Below are positions 1 through 5,815 of a stretch of 6,531 nt of DNA, in pieces. Position 1 is the first letter of the stretch; every line of letters starts with the position of its first letter. The DNA is from SCGC-AG-212-J23 sp035762345 (lineage in GTDB: Bacteria; Pseudomonadota; Gammaproteobacteria; Burkholderiales; SG8-39). The position numbers were made by a program, and so were the translations under genes. The DNA lies in contig DASTPE010000008.1 of assembly GCA_035762345.1 (NCBI GenBank), positions 1 to 6,531 on the forward strand, read 5' to 3'. The notes below the pieces were generated by a model. That model had not been told where the DNA came from, made no database searches, and was given only the letters and a program-made list of their open reading frames with translations.

Positions 1-1157
1 GTACGCAATTCGGCGATCTGCGCTTCATCGTTCGCATCGTGGATCGAGCCCGGCCGCAGGCCGTCACCGAGCGAGAACGACACGTCGTACGCAGCCATGA
101 TCTCGCAGATCTCCTCGAAATGCGTGTAGAGGAAGCTTTCCTCGTGGTGTGCGAGGCACCATTTCGCCATGATCGAGCCCCCGCGCGACACGATCCCCGT
201 CATGCGGTTCGCGGTGAGCGGGATGAAGGGCAGGCGCACCCCGGCGTGAATCGTGAAGTAGTCGACGCCCTGTTCCGCCTGCTCGATGAGGGTATCCCTG
301 AAAATCTCCCAGGTGAGCTCTTCGGCCTTTCCGTTCACCTTCTCGAGAGCTTGGTAGATCGGCACCGTGCCGATAGGCACGGGGCTGTTGCGAATGATCC
401 ACTCGCGCGTTTCATGGATGTGCTTGCCGGTCGAGAGGTCCATCACCGTGTCTGCGCCCCAGCGAATCGCCCACGTCATCTTGTCCACCTCCTCGCCGAT
501 CGAGGAGGTCACCGCGCTATTGCCGATGTTGCAGTTGACCTTCACCAGGAAATTGCGCCCGATGATCATCGGCTCGGTTTCCGGGTGGTTGATGTTCGCG
601 GGGATGATGGCGCGGCCGCGCGCCACTTCGTTTCTCACAAACTCAGGATCGATGAAACGAGGAATTCGGGCACCAAACGATTCGCCCGGGTGTTGCATTT
701 CCAAGCCGGAAACCATGCTCTGGTTCTCGCGCGTGGCGATGAATTCCATCTCCGGCGTGATGATCCCCTTGCGCGCGTAGTGCATCTGGGTGACGCATTT
801 CCCCCGACGGGGCTTGCGCTTTAGCTCAAAGCGCAACTCGGCTAGCTTCGGATCTTCGAGCCTCTTCCTTCCATAGAGAGAGGTGGGGCCGTCAAGCAAC
901 TGCGTGTCGCCGCGGGCTTCGATCCAGTTCAGCCGGAAGGGAAAAAGCCCCTTGCGGATATCGATTGACGCCGCGGGGTCGGTGTAGGGCCCGGAGGTGT
1001 CGTAGACGGCGATCGGCGGGTTGCCGCCGCTTTGCGAGATCTCGCGCATCGGCACGCGCAGCGGCCCGACGTAGATCTTGCGGGAGTTCGGCAACGGCTG
1101 GACCGCGGCTTGATCGACGTGCGCGGTGGCGGCGAGGAACTTGGGATTGGCGTTCAT
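1..1157 (-). CDS. thiC: Phosphomethylpyrimidine synthase ThiC, N-terminal part (cut by left edge)
   Basis: ThiC is the radical-SAM enzyme that rearranges 5-aminoimidazole ribonucleotide into hydroxymethylpyrimidine phosphate, the pyrimidine half of thiamine. It is cytosolic. The minus frame from ATG at 1157 stays open for 385 codons to the window edge. I recognise hallmark ThiC blocks in order: GIITPEMEFIA, KVNCNIGNSAV (residues 206-216), MDLSTGK (239-245), REWIIRNSPVPIGTVPIYQA, DYFTIHAGV, and LGDGLRPGSIHDANDEAQ near the edge. By comparison with the roughly 630-residue family, about the last 240 residues are missing, including the C-terminal CxxCxxxxC motif that binds the 4Fe-4S cluster. The catalytic end therefore cannot be checked. 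I found no frameshift. The start is fixed by AAGGA at 1164-1168, six bases upstream, and by the riboswitch that ends there. Family assignment is essentially certain. Confidence 0.97.
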   Translation of the reverse strand, partial: MNANPKFLAATAHVDQAAVQPLPNSRKIYVGPLRVPMREISQSGGNPPIAVYDTSGPYTDPAASIDIRKGLFPFRLNWIEARGDTQLLDGPTSLYGRKRLEDPKLAELRFELKRKPRRGKCVTQMHYARKGIITPEMEFIATRENQSMVSGLEMQHPGESFGARIPRFIDPEFVRNEVARGRAIIPANINHPETEPMIIGRNFLVKVNCNIGNSAVTSSIGEEVDKMTWAIRWGADTVMDLSTGKHIHETREWIIRNSPVPIGTVPIYQALEKVNGKAEELTWEIFRDTLIEQAEQGVDYFTIHAGVRLPFIPLTANRMTGIVSRGGSIMAKWCLAHHEESFLYTHFEEICEIMAAYDVSFSLGDGLRPGSIHDANDEAQIAELR

Positions 1158-1159
1158 AG

Positions 1160-1253
1160 CGCTTCCTTCGGCGGCATTACCCGCATCAGGTTCAAAGGGT
1201 TTCTCTCACCCGGCGAGGGAAGCGACGCTACCCTCCGCAGGACCCCTGCGACT
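1160..1253 (-). promoter_or_regulatory. TPP riboswitch (THI element) upstream of thiC
   Basis: Read on the minus strand, the leader has the conserved TPP aptamer parts in order. There is a GGGGTCC strand (about 1246-1240), then an extra hairpin with GAGGG/CCCTC arms (1216-1236), then GGTGAGAGAAACCC (1210-1197). Next come AACCTGAT (1192-1185), GGGTAATGCC (1182-1173) and a 3' end GAAGGAAGCG. The usual CTGAGA appears as GTGAGA; the thi-box core ACCTGAT...GGGTAATGCC is intact. The aptamer runs almost into the thiC start codon and leaves no room for a terminator. The AAGGA at 1168-1164 is both the conserved aptamer end and the only Shine-Dalgarno. This suggests direct translational control: TPP binding hides the ribosome site. 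I see no convincing promoter upstream. A weak TACCAT box at 1263-1258 would place transcription start near the aptamer's 5' end. Confidence 0.95.
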
Positions 1254-1310
1254 CTGAATGGTAGCGCGAAATACAGGGTAAACTCCACTGCCCAAAGCGT
1301 TCGTCCGCAC

Positions 1311-1964
1311 ATGAACGTCGAACAAGCACGCGCGAACATGGTTGAGCAGCAGATCAGGCCCTGGGAGGTGCTCGACCAGGACGTGCTCGATCTTCTGTAC
1401 GTTGTGCCGCGCGAGGAATTCGTGCCGGCGAAGTATCGCAGCCTCGCATTCTCCGACCTCGAGATTCCGATCGGCGAGGGCGAAAAGATGTGGGCGCCGA
1501 AGATCGAAGCGCGCGTGCTCCAGGAATTGAATGTCCGAAAGACCGACCGCGTGCTCGAGGTCGGAACGGGAAGCGGCTACCTCACGGCGCTCCTTTCCCA
1601 CCGCGCCACGCACGTGTTTTCGGTGGAGATCAAGCCCAAGCTCGCCGCCTTCGGCGGCGCCAACCTCGAGCGCCATGGCGTCGAGAATGTCACCCTCGAA
1701 ATCCGCGACGGGGCGCACGGCTTTCCCGCCCAGGCGCCCTACGACGTCATCGTGCTCACCGGCTCGACACCGATCCTGCCGGGCGTATTCGTGGAGCAAC
1801 TCGCGCCGGGCGGCCGGTTGTTCGCGGTGGTGGGCGAGTCCCCGGTCATGACGGCGCGGATCGTGACGGCCGCGGCCCCGGATGCATGGCGTAGCACCGA
1901 TCTCTTCGAAACCGTAATTGCGCCGCTCGTCAACGCCGAACGCCCGTCGCGCTTCCGTTTCTAA
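1311..1964 (+). CDS. Protein-L-isoaspartate O-methyltransferase family protein (SAM-dependent)
   Basis: This 217-residue protein has a Rossmann methyltransferase fold of the PIMT family and is commonly annotated pcm. SAM-binding motif I is VLEVGTGSGY (81-90), with an acidic residue E106 after the second strand. DGAHGFP (133-139) and PGGRL (166-170) match the family's later motifs. VPREEFVP (32-39) aligns with the equivalent block in E. coli Pcm. However, the Pcm substrate motif TISQP reads KMWAP here (59-63), so isoaspartate repair activity is doubtful. I chose ATG 1311 because MNVEQARANMVEQQIRPWE matches the start I recall for betaproteobacterial relatives; the frame is open further upstream but that part overlaps thiC and its riboswitch. 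There is no clear Shine-Dalgarno, and a weak TAAACT -10-like box lies at 1279-1284. It is probably the first gene of an operon with the rhodanese and tolC. Family assignment is strong; substrate is unknown. Confidence 0.9.
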   Translation: MNVEQARANMVEQQIRPWEVLDQDVLDLLYVVPREEFVPAKYRSLAFSDLEIPIGEGEKMWAPKIEARVLQELNVRKTDRVLEVGTGSGYLTALLSHRATHVFSVEIKPKLAAFGGANLERHGVENVTLEIRDGAHGFPAQAPYDVIVLTGSTPILPGVFVEQLAPGGRLFAVVGESPVMTARIVTAAAPDAWRSTDLFETVIAPLVNAERPSRFRF

Positions 1965-2288
1965 ATGAGCCAGATCACCGCCGGTCAGCTTGCCGCGTGG
2001 CTCGCCGACGCTGAGCGCGACAAGCCGCTGCTTCTCGACGTGCGCGAGCCCTGGGAGTGGGAGACCGCCCGAATCGAAGGTTCGCACCACGTCCCAATGC
2101 GCGAGCTGCCAGCGCGCCTCGGCGAAATCGACCCGGACCGCGAAGTGGTCGCCATCTGTCATCACGGCGGCCGCAGCCAGCAGGTGGCGATGTTTCTCGA
2201 AAAAAACGGATTTTCCAAAGTGCACAACCTGCAGGGGGGAGTCGATGCCTGGTCCCGCACCGTTGACTCGGCGGTTCCGCTTTACTAG
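1965..2288 (+). CDS. Single-domain rhodanese-like sulfurtransferase
   Basis: This is a 107-residue stand-alone rhodanese domain of the GlpE type, likely cytosolic since no signal peptide is visible. It should carry persulfide sulfur on a cysteine and pass it to a thiol acceptor. The features are LLLDVREPWEWETARIEGSHHVP (22-44 region, the CH2A-like block) and the active-site loop CHHGGRS, with the catalytic candidate Cys65 and Arg70 present. NLQGGVDAW follows, as is typical near the end of the domain. ATG 1965 follows directly on the TAA of the methyltransferase gene with no spacer, so translation is probably coupled. The 3' end overlaps tolC by 44 bases. A run of seven A residues sits at 2200-2206. 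The physiological sulfur donor and acceptor cannot be read from sequence. Family call is secure. Confidence 0.95.
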   Translation: MSQITAGQLAAWLADAERDKPLLLDVREPWEWETARIEGSHHVPMRELPARLGEIDPDREVVAICHHGGRSQQVAMFLEKNGFSKVHNLQGGVDAWSRTVDSAVPLY

Positions 2289-3597
2289 CGTTTTATTGAT
2301 ATCCGCCTTGCCGCTGCCGGCGGTGGCGGAAGACTTGTTGCAGGTTTACCGGGAAGCGCAGCGCAGCGACGCCGTGTTCGCGGCGGCACGCCACGCGCTC
2401 GAGGCCGGGAGGGAACGGCTGCCGCAAGGGCTCGCCCTGCTGCTGCCCACGCTCAACCTCACGGGCAGCGCGACGCGTACACGCGCCGAGCTGGACTCGC
2501 GCGATCCGCTGATCCTGCCGAGCTCCACCCGATACCCGGAGACAGCGGCCTACACGCTCACCCTGACGCAGCCGATCTTTCGTCAGCAGAACTGGATCCA
2601 GTACCAGCAGGGAGGCCAGCAGGTGCGGCAGGCGGAAGCGACCTTCAACCAGGCCTACCAGGATTTGATCATCCGCGTGGCGCAGGCTTACTTCGACGTG
2701 CTCGCGGCGCACGACACCTTGGCTCTAGTGCGTGCGCAAAAGGTCGCGACTGCAGAGCAACTCGCGCAAGCAAAGCGCAACTTCGAAGTGGGTACCGCAA
2801 CCATCACCGACACGCACGAGGCGCAGGCGCGCTACGACCTCATCGCCGCACAGGAGATCGCGGCGCAGAACGACCTCGAAAGCAAGCGCCGCGCGCTGCA
2901 GCTCATCACCGGCCGCGAGCCGGGGGAGCTCGCCACGCTGCGCGCGGATGTGAAGCTCGCGCCGCCGAACCCGCCCGACATGCAAACCTGGGTGGATCTC
3001 GCCGAAAAGCAGGGCTACCCGGTGCAGATCGCCGAGGCTGCGGCCGAAGTGGCCACTCTCGAAGCGCGGCGCGCGAGGGCTGCGCATCTGCCGACGCTCG
3101 ATTTCGTCGCCACCCACGGCCAGTCGGGACAAAACGCCACCAGCGAAAGCAGCGCGGGGCGCGACCTCACGACCACCGTAATCGGGCTGCAGCTTGCGAT
3201 GCCGCTCTACCAGGGCGGCGCACTCAACTCGCGTGAACGCGAAGCCGCCGCGCTCAGCATGCGGTCAAGAGAAGATCTCGACAACGCCCGGCGCAACGCG
3301 GCGCTCGCCGCGCGCCAGAACTACCTCCTCGTCATCAACGGCATTGCGGTGGTAGATGCGCTGCAGCAGGCGCTCGTCTCGTCGCAAAGCGCGCTCGACT
3401 CCAACAAGCTCGGCTACGAGGTAGGCGTGCGGATCAACATCGACGTGCTGAACGCCCAGCAGCAGCTCTTCCTCACGCGGCGCGATCTCGCGGTGGCGCG
3501 CTACAACCTGATCACCAACAACCTGCGGCTGAAGGCCGCCGCCGGCACGCTGCGTGAAGAGGACCTCGAGCAGGTCAACCGCGCACTAGTGCAGTAA
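2245..3597 (+). CDS. tolC: TolC-family outer membrane channel protein
   Basis: This 450-residue protein is a TolC-type trimeric channel spanning the outer membrane and periplasm, used by type I secretion and RND or MFS efflux pumps. The N-terminus has RRFRF, then a hydrophobic stretch and a likely signal-peptidase site AVA|ED after residue 28. The mature part begins EDLLQVYREA, close to E. coli TolC. Two outer-membrane efflux repeats follow, with LTQPIFRQQNW and MPLYQGG marking the strand regions and AQAYFDVLAA in the helical barrel. The periplasmic-gate stretch YEVGVRINIDVLN (391-403) keeps Tyr, Arg396 and Asp400, while the second gate Asp is Asn403. It ends soon after the helical region and lacks the long C-terminal tail of E. 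coli TolC. ATG 2245 is preferred because GGGGGA lies four bases upstream; TTG 2263 is a weaker option. No pump gene lies beside it, so the cargo is unknown. Confidence 0.94.
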   Translation: MPGPAPLTRRFRFTSVLLISALPLPAVAEDLLQVYREAQRSDAVFAAARHALEAGRERLPQGLALLLPTLNLTGSATRTRAELDSRDPLILPSSTRYPETAAYTLTLTQPIFRQQNWIQYQQGGQQVRQAEATFNQAYQDLIIRVAQAYFDVLAAHDTLALVRAQKVATAEQLAQAKRNFEVGTATITDTHEAQARYDLIAAQEIAAQNDLESKRRALQLITGREPGELATLRADVKLAPPNPPDMQTWVDLAEKQGYPVQIAEAAAEVATLEARRARAAHLPTLDFVATHGQSGQNATSESSAGRDLTTTVIGLQLAMPLYQGGALNSREREAAALSMRSREDLDNARRNAALAARQNYLLVINGIAVVDALQQALVSSQSALDSNKLGYEVGVRINIDVLNAQQQLFLTRRDLAVARYNLITNNLRLKAAAGTLREEDLEQVNRALVQ

Positions 3598-4798
3598 CCA
3601 CGTCGAGGTGCCGGCGGGTCGCCCCGCGGTGGGCCTCGCAGAGCCTTAGGCCGGCATTGCGCATTGCCGTCCGCTTCTCGGAGCGCGAAAGCAACTGGAC
3701 AGCTTCGCGCATCGCGGCCTTGGCATCGCTCACCTGCACCGCAGCGTCGCCCTCGAGCGCGAGACGCGTGGCCTCGGCGAAGTTGAACATGCTCGGTCCG
3801 AGGACCACGGGCGCCCCCGCCGCCAGGGCCTCGATCAAGTTTTGGCCGCCGAGCGGCATGAAGCTGCCGCCGATCACCGCGACGTCGCATGCGGCGTAAT
3901 AGAACGCCATTTCCCCCATCGTATCGCCGAGGTAGACACGGTTTCTTGCGCCGGGCAGTGCAGTCACCGTGCGACGCGCGTCGGCGAATTCGGCCACTTC
4001 GTCGAAGCGCCTCGGGTGGCGCGGCACGACCACAGTAAGGAACGAAGGTGACTCGGGTACTTCATCAAGAAGAAGCTTCTCTTCTCCCTCGCGCGTGCTC
4101 GCGAGAAGCAGGACCGGGCGACCGAGCTTCCTGTTCCATTCGCGACCCGCCGCAAGCTGCGCCTCGTCGAGCGCGACGTCGAACTTGAGGTTCCCCGTGA
4201 CCACGACCCGCGGCGCGCCAAGCGCACGCAGGCGCTGGGCGTCGGCTGCGCTCTGCGCGCAGACCGCAGCCAAGCCGCGGATGCCCGGTTCCGTGAGCGC
4301 TCGAAATCGCCGATAAGCGCGCGCGGATTGCTCCGACATGCGCGCGTTGGCAAGCACAACCGGAACGCCTTCGCGCGCGCATTCGGCAAGCAAGTTCGGC
4401 CAGAGCTCAGTCTCCATGAGGACGGAGAGCCGTGGCCGGAAGCTCTCGAGAAAGCCTTGCACCGATTCGGGGTAGTCATACGGAAGAAAGACCGCGATCA
4501 CGCTCTCGCCGTAGACCTGCTTCAGCGTGTCCCGCCCGGCCGCGGTGGTGCAGGTCATGACGGTGGCATGGTCGGGCAACAGCCGCTGGAGCTCCCGCAC
4601 CAGGGGCGCAGCCGCCCGCGCCTCGCCCACCGACACCGCGTGCACCCACAGCGCCTTTTCGGGCTTCTCGAGCGCGTAGATGCCAAAGCGCTCGTGCACG
4701 TGTTCGCGGTAGCCGGGCTCGCGCCGGCCGCGCCACCATAGCCGCAAGAGAATGAGCGGTAATGCGAGCCGCAAAGCGATCGTGTACAGCTGCCTCAT
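3575..4798 (-). CDS. waaA: 3-deoxy-D-manno-octulosonic acid (Kdo) transferase WaaA/KdtA
   Basis: WaaA transfers Kdo from CMP-Kdo to the lipid A precursor on the cytoplasmic face of the inner membrane. This is the first step of LPS core building. The 407-residue length is near the E. coli size of about 425. Residues 5-22 form an N-terminal membrane anchor, followed by LWWRGRREPGYR. HAVSVGEARAAAPLV contains Glu59, which aligns with the catalytic base of the family. METELWPN (128-135), ANARMS (150-155), TGNLKFD (201-207), PRHPRRF (259-265) and GGSFMPLGGQN (310-320) are all present, as expected for a GT30 enzyme. The ATG lies in an ATGA shared with the waaC stop, so the two are translationally coupled. 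Its last 23 bases overlap the tolC 3' end on the other strand. Whether it adds one or two Kdo residues cannot be told from sequence. Confidence 0.97.
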   Translation of the reverse strand: MRQLYTIALRLALPLILLRLWWRGRREPGYREHVHERFGIYALEKPEKALWVHAVSVGEARAAAPLVRELQRLLPDHATVMTCTTAAGRDTLKQVYGESVIAVFLPYDYPESVQGFLESFRPRLSVLMETELWPNLLAECAREGVPVVLANARMSEQSARAYRRFRALTEPGIRGLAAVCAQSAADAQRLRALGAPRVVVTGNLKFDVALDEAQLAAGREWNRKLGRPVLLLASTREGEEKLLLDEVPESPSFLTVVVPRHPRRFDEVAEFADARRTVTALPGARNRVYLGDTMGEMAFYYAACDVAVIGGSFMPLGGQNLIEALAAGAPVVLGPSMFNFAEATRLALEGDAAVQVSDAKAAMREAVQLLSRSEKRTAMRNAGLRLCEAHRGATRRHLDVVTALVRG

Positions 4799-5712
4799 GG
4801 CAGCAGCTGCAGCACTTCAGCGACTTGCGGCGGGCACCCTGGGCTGCCGGCATTTCTGGCGAGTGGGGCGCCGTAGAGGCCAGTGAGCGCCGGGTCCGAC
4901 CCGCAATAGATGCCGACCACGGGAACGCCGAGCGCCGCGGCGAGATGCGTAAGGCCGGTATCCAGGCCTACCACCACGCGGGCGTTGACGAAGAGGCGCG
5001 CCAGCTCGGCAAGGTTTCTTTTGGGTAACACCGTTCCGCCAATTCGGGCTGCGATGCGTTCCGCTCGCGCACGCTCCTCTTCGCTTCCCCAGGGAAGGAT
5101 CGCCGGGGCGCCGAGGCCGAGCCCGAGCTCGACCCAGCGCTCCTCGGGCCAGAGCTTGTCGGCGCGGCTCGTCATCGTCAGGAGTACAAGATAGCGAGAC
5201 TTACTGGTTTCCGGCACGCGCAGGCCGTAATCCGGAGCCTCGCTTATTTCGTACCCGAGCGCTGACGCGGCCAGCAATCTGTTTCTTTCGACCGCGTGCA
5301 AGTCGCGGCGCACCGCATGGCGCACGTCGTAGAACGCCGCCGCCAAGGATTCGCGCGCGCTCGCGCGGTCCATCCCGTGGCGCTTGCCCGCCGTGAGCGT
5401 GCAAATGAGCGCACTTTTCACAAGCGATTGCGTGTCGACCACGGCGTCGTAGCGCTCGCTGCGCAGCTCCCTGCGCAATGCGCCGATCTCTGACCACACC
5501 GAGCGCTTCCAAAGCGCCGAGCGCCAGCGCCGCACTGCGACGGGAATCACGCGCCGCACAGCGCGGTGCAACGCCGCGATGCCAGCGAACGGCTCTTCGA
5601 CGACCCAATCGATCACCGCGCCGGGAACCGAGCGCGCCGCATCGCTTACCGCGGGACAGTTATGCACCACATCGCCAAGGGAGGAAGTCTTGACGAAGAG
5701 TATTGTTGTCAT
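4795..5712 (-). CDS. waaC: Lipopolysaccharide heptosyltransferase I WaaC
   Basis: WaaC transfers the first L-glycero-D-manno-heptose from ADP-heptose to Kdo in the LPS inner core, at the cytoplasmic side of the inner membrane. The 305-residue protein is a little shorter than the E. coli enzyme of about 320. The start ILFVKTSSLGDVVHNCPAV contains Asp14, matching the catalytic Asp13 of E. coli WaaC. IDWVVEEPFA and RVIPVAVRRWR follow, then DTQSLVKSA (93-101) and KRHGMDRASARE. TSRADKLWPEERW (181-193) includes Lys186 at the E. coli Lys192 position. LPWGSEEE and DTGLTHLAAAL (251-261) form the ADP-heptose site, typical of GT9. Against E. coli, LHATTRDDK reads LTMTSRADK here. The gene is the promoter-proximal member of the waaC-waaA pair. 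No clear Shine-Dalgarno precedes ATG 5712; a TAGAAT box 22 bases upstream on this strand could give a very short leader. Confidence 0.95.
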   Translation of the reverse strand: MTTILFVKTSSLGDVVHNCPAVSDAARSVPGAVIDWVVEEPFAGIAALHRAVRRVIPVAVRRWRSALWKRSVWSEIGALRRELRSERYDAVVDTQSLVKSALICTLTAGKRHGMDRASARESLAAAFYDVRHAVRRDLHAVERNRLLAASALGYEISEAPDYGLRVPETSKSRYLVLLTMTSRADKLWPEERWVELGLGLGAPAILPWGSEEERARAERIAARIGGTVLPKRNLAELARLFVNARVVVGLDTGLTHLAAALGVPVVGIYCGSDPALTGLYGAPLARNAGSPGCPPQVAEVLQLLP

Positions 5713-5716
5713 TGGC

Positions 5717-5739
5717 TAGAATAGGGCACGCCGATTCTA
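5717..5739. promoter_or_regulatory. Inverted TAGAAT boxes between waaC and the glycosyltransferase gene
   Basis: TAGAAT at 5717-5722 and its exact reverse complement ATTCTA at 5734-5739 flank an 11-base GC-rich spacer. Each matches the sigma-70 -10 consensus TATAAT at five of six positions, one reading toward the glycosyltransferase and one toward waaC. On the plus strand TTGACG at 5690-5695 is a good -35 match but lies 21 bases away, longer than the usual 17. No good -35 is visible for the waaC direction. The pair could be two face-to-face promoters that compete, or an operator for a dimeric regulator. Both readings are inference. Confidence 0.35.
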
Positions 5740-5740
5740 A

Positions 5741-5815
5741 GGGAACAGCTTGAGCCGCCGGGAACAGCCACGCAGCCGGGAACCAAGTTGAGCAGCCGGG
5801 CGCCAAGAGCGCCGC
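5741..5815 (+). repeat. Imperfect tandem repeat of about 19 bases in the glycosyltransferase leader
   Basis: Three consecutive units begin GGGAAC and end in GCC: 5741-5759 (GGGAACAGCTTGAGCCGCC), 5760-5777 (GGGAACAGCCACGCAGCC) and 5778-5797 (GGGAACCAAGTTGAGCAGCC). A degenerate fourth begins GGGCGCCAAGAGCGCCGC at 5798. Unit lengths are 19, 18 and 20, so they are not codon-phased, which fits untranslated leader up to the third unit. The proposed TTG start lies inside the third unit, and the first unit contains the same TTGAGC string in a different frame. A role in translation or copy-number variation is conceivable but unsupported. Confidence 0.55.

Noticed and set aside
39..824. A 261-codon open frame on the plus strand across thiC
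   Set aside because: It is antisense to conserved ThiC motifs, and its translation is rich in His, Arg and Asp with no recognisable domain. This is typical of a shadow frame in GC-rich DNA.
1258..1300. Promoters for thiC and the methyltransferase in the divergent gap
   Set aside because: Only weak boxes are visible (TACCAT on the minus strand, TAAACT on the plus strand), without a matching -35 at a normal distance. They are too poor to annotate as features.
1032..1310. Upstream extension of the methyltransferase frame to an ATG at 1032
   Set aside because: The extra 93 residues would be read from the complement of the thiC start and the TPP riboswitch, and family members begin at the position of ATG 1311.
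1206..2225. A 339-codon minus-strand open frame opposite the methyltransferase and rhodanese genes
   Set aside because: It lies fully antisense to two genes with clear catalytic motifs, it crosses the riboswitch, and its translation shows no domain I recognise.
1990..2244. TolC frame open upstream to 1990
   Set aside because: It would put 85 arginine- and serine-rich residues in front of a clear signal peptide; the region is the rhodanese gene read in another frame.
3614..3627. GCGGG-TCGC-CCCGC hairpin just after the tolC stop, as a possible terminator
   Set aside because: The stem is only five base pairs, no T tract follows on either strand, and it lies in the waaA coding sequence.
4328..4741. 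Open frames on the plus strand opposite waaA and waaC
   Set aside because: They are antisense to conserved WaaA and WaaC motifs and have the skewed composition of shadow frames; no Shine-Dalgarno or family signal supports them.
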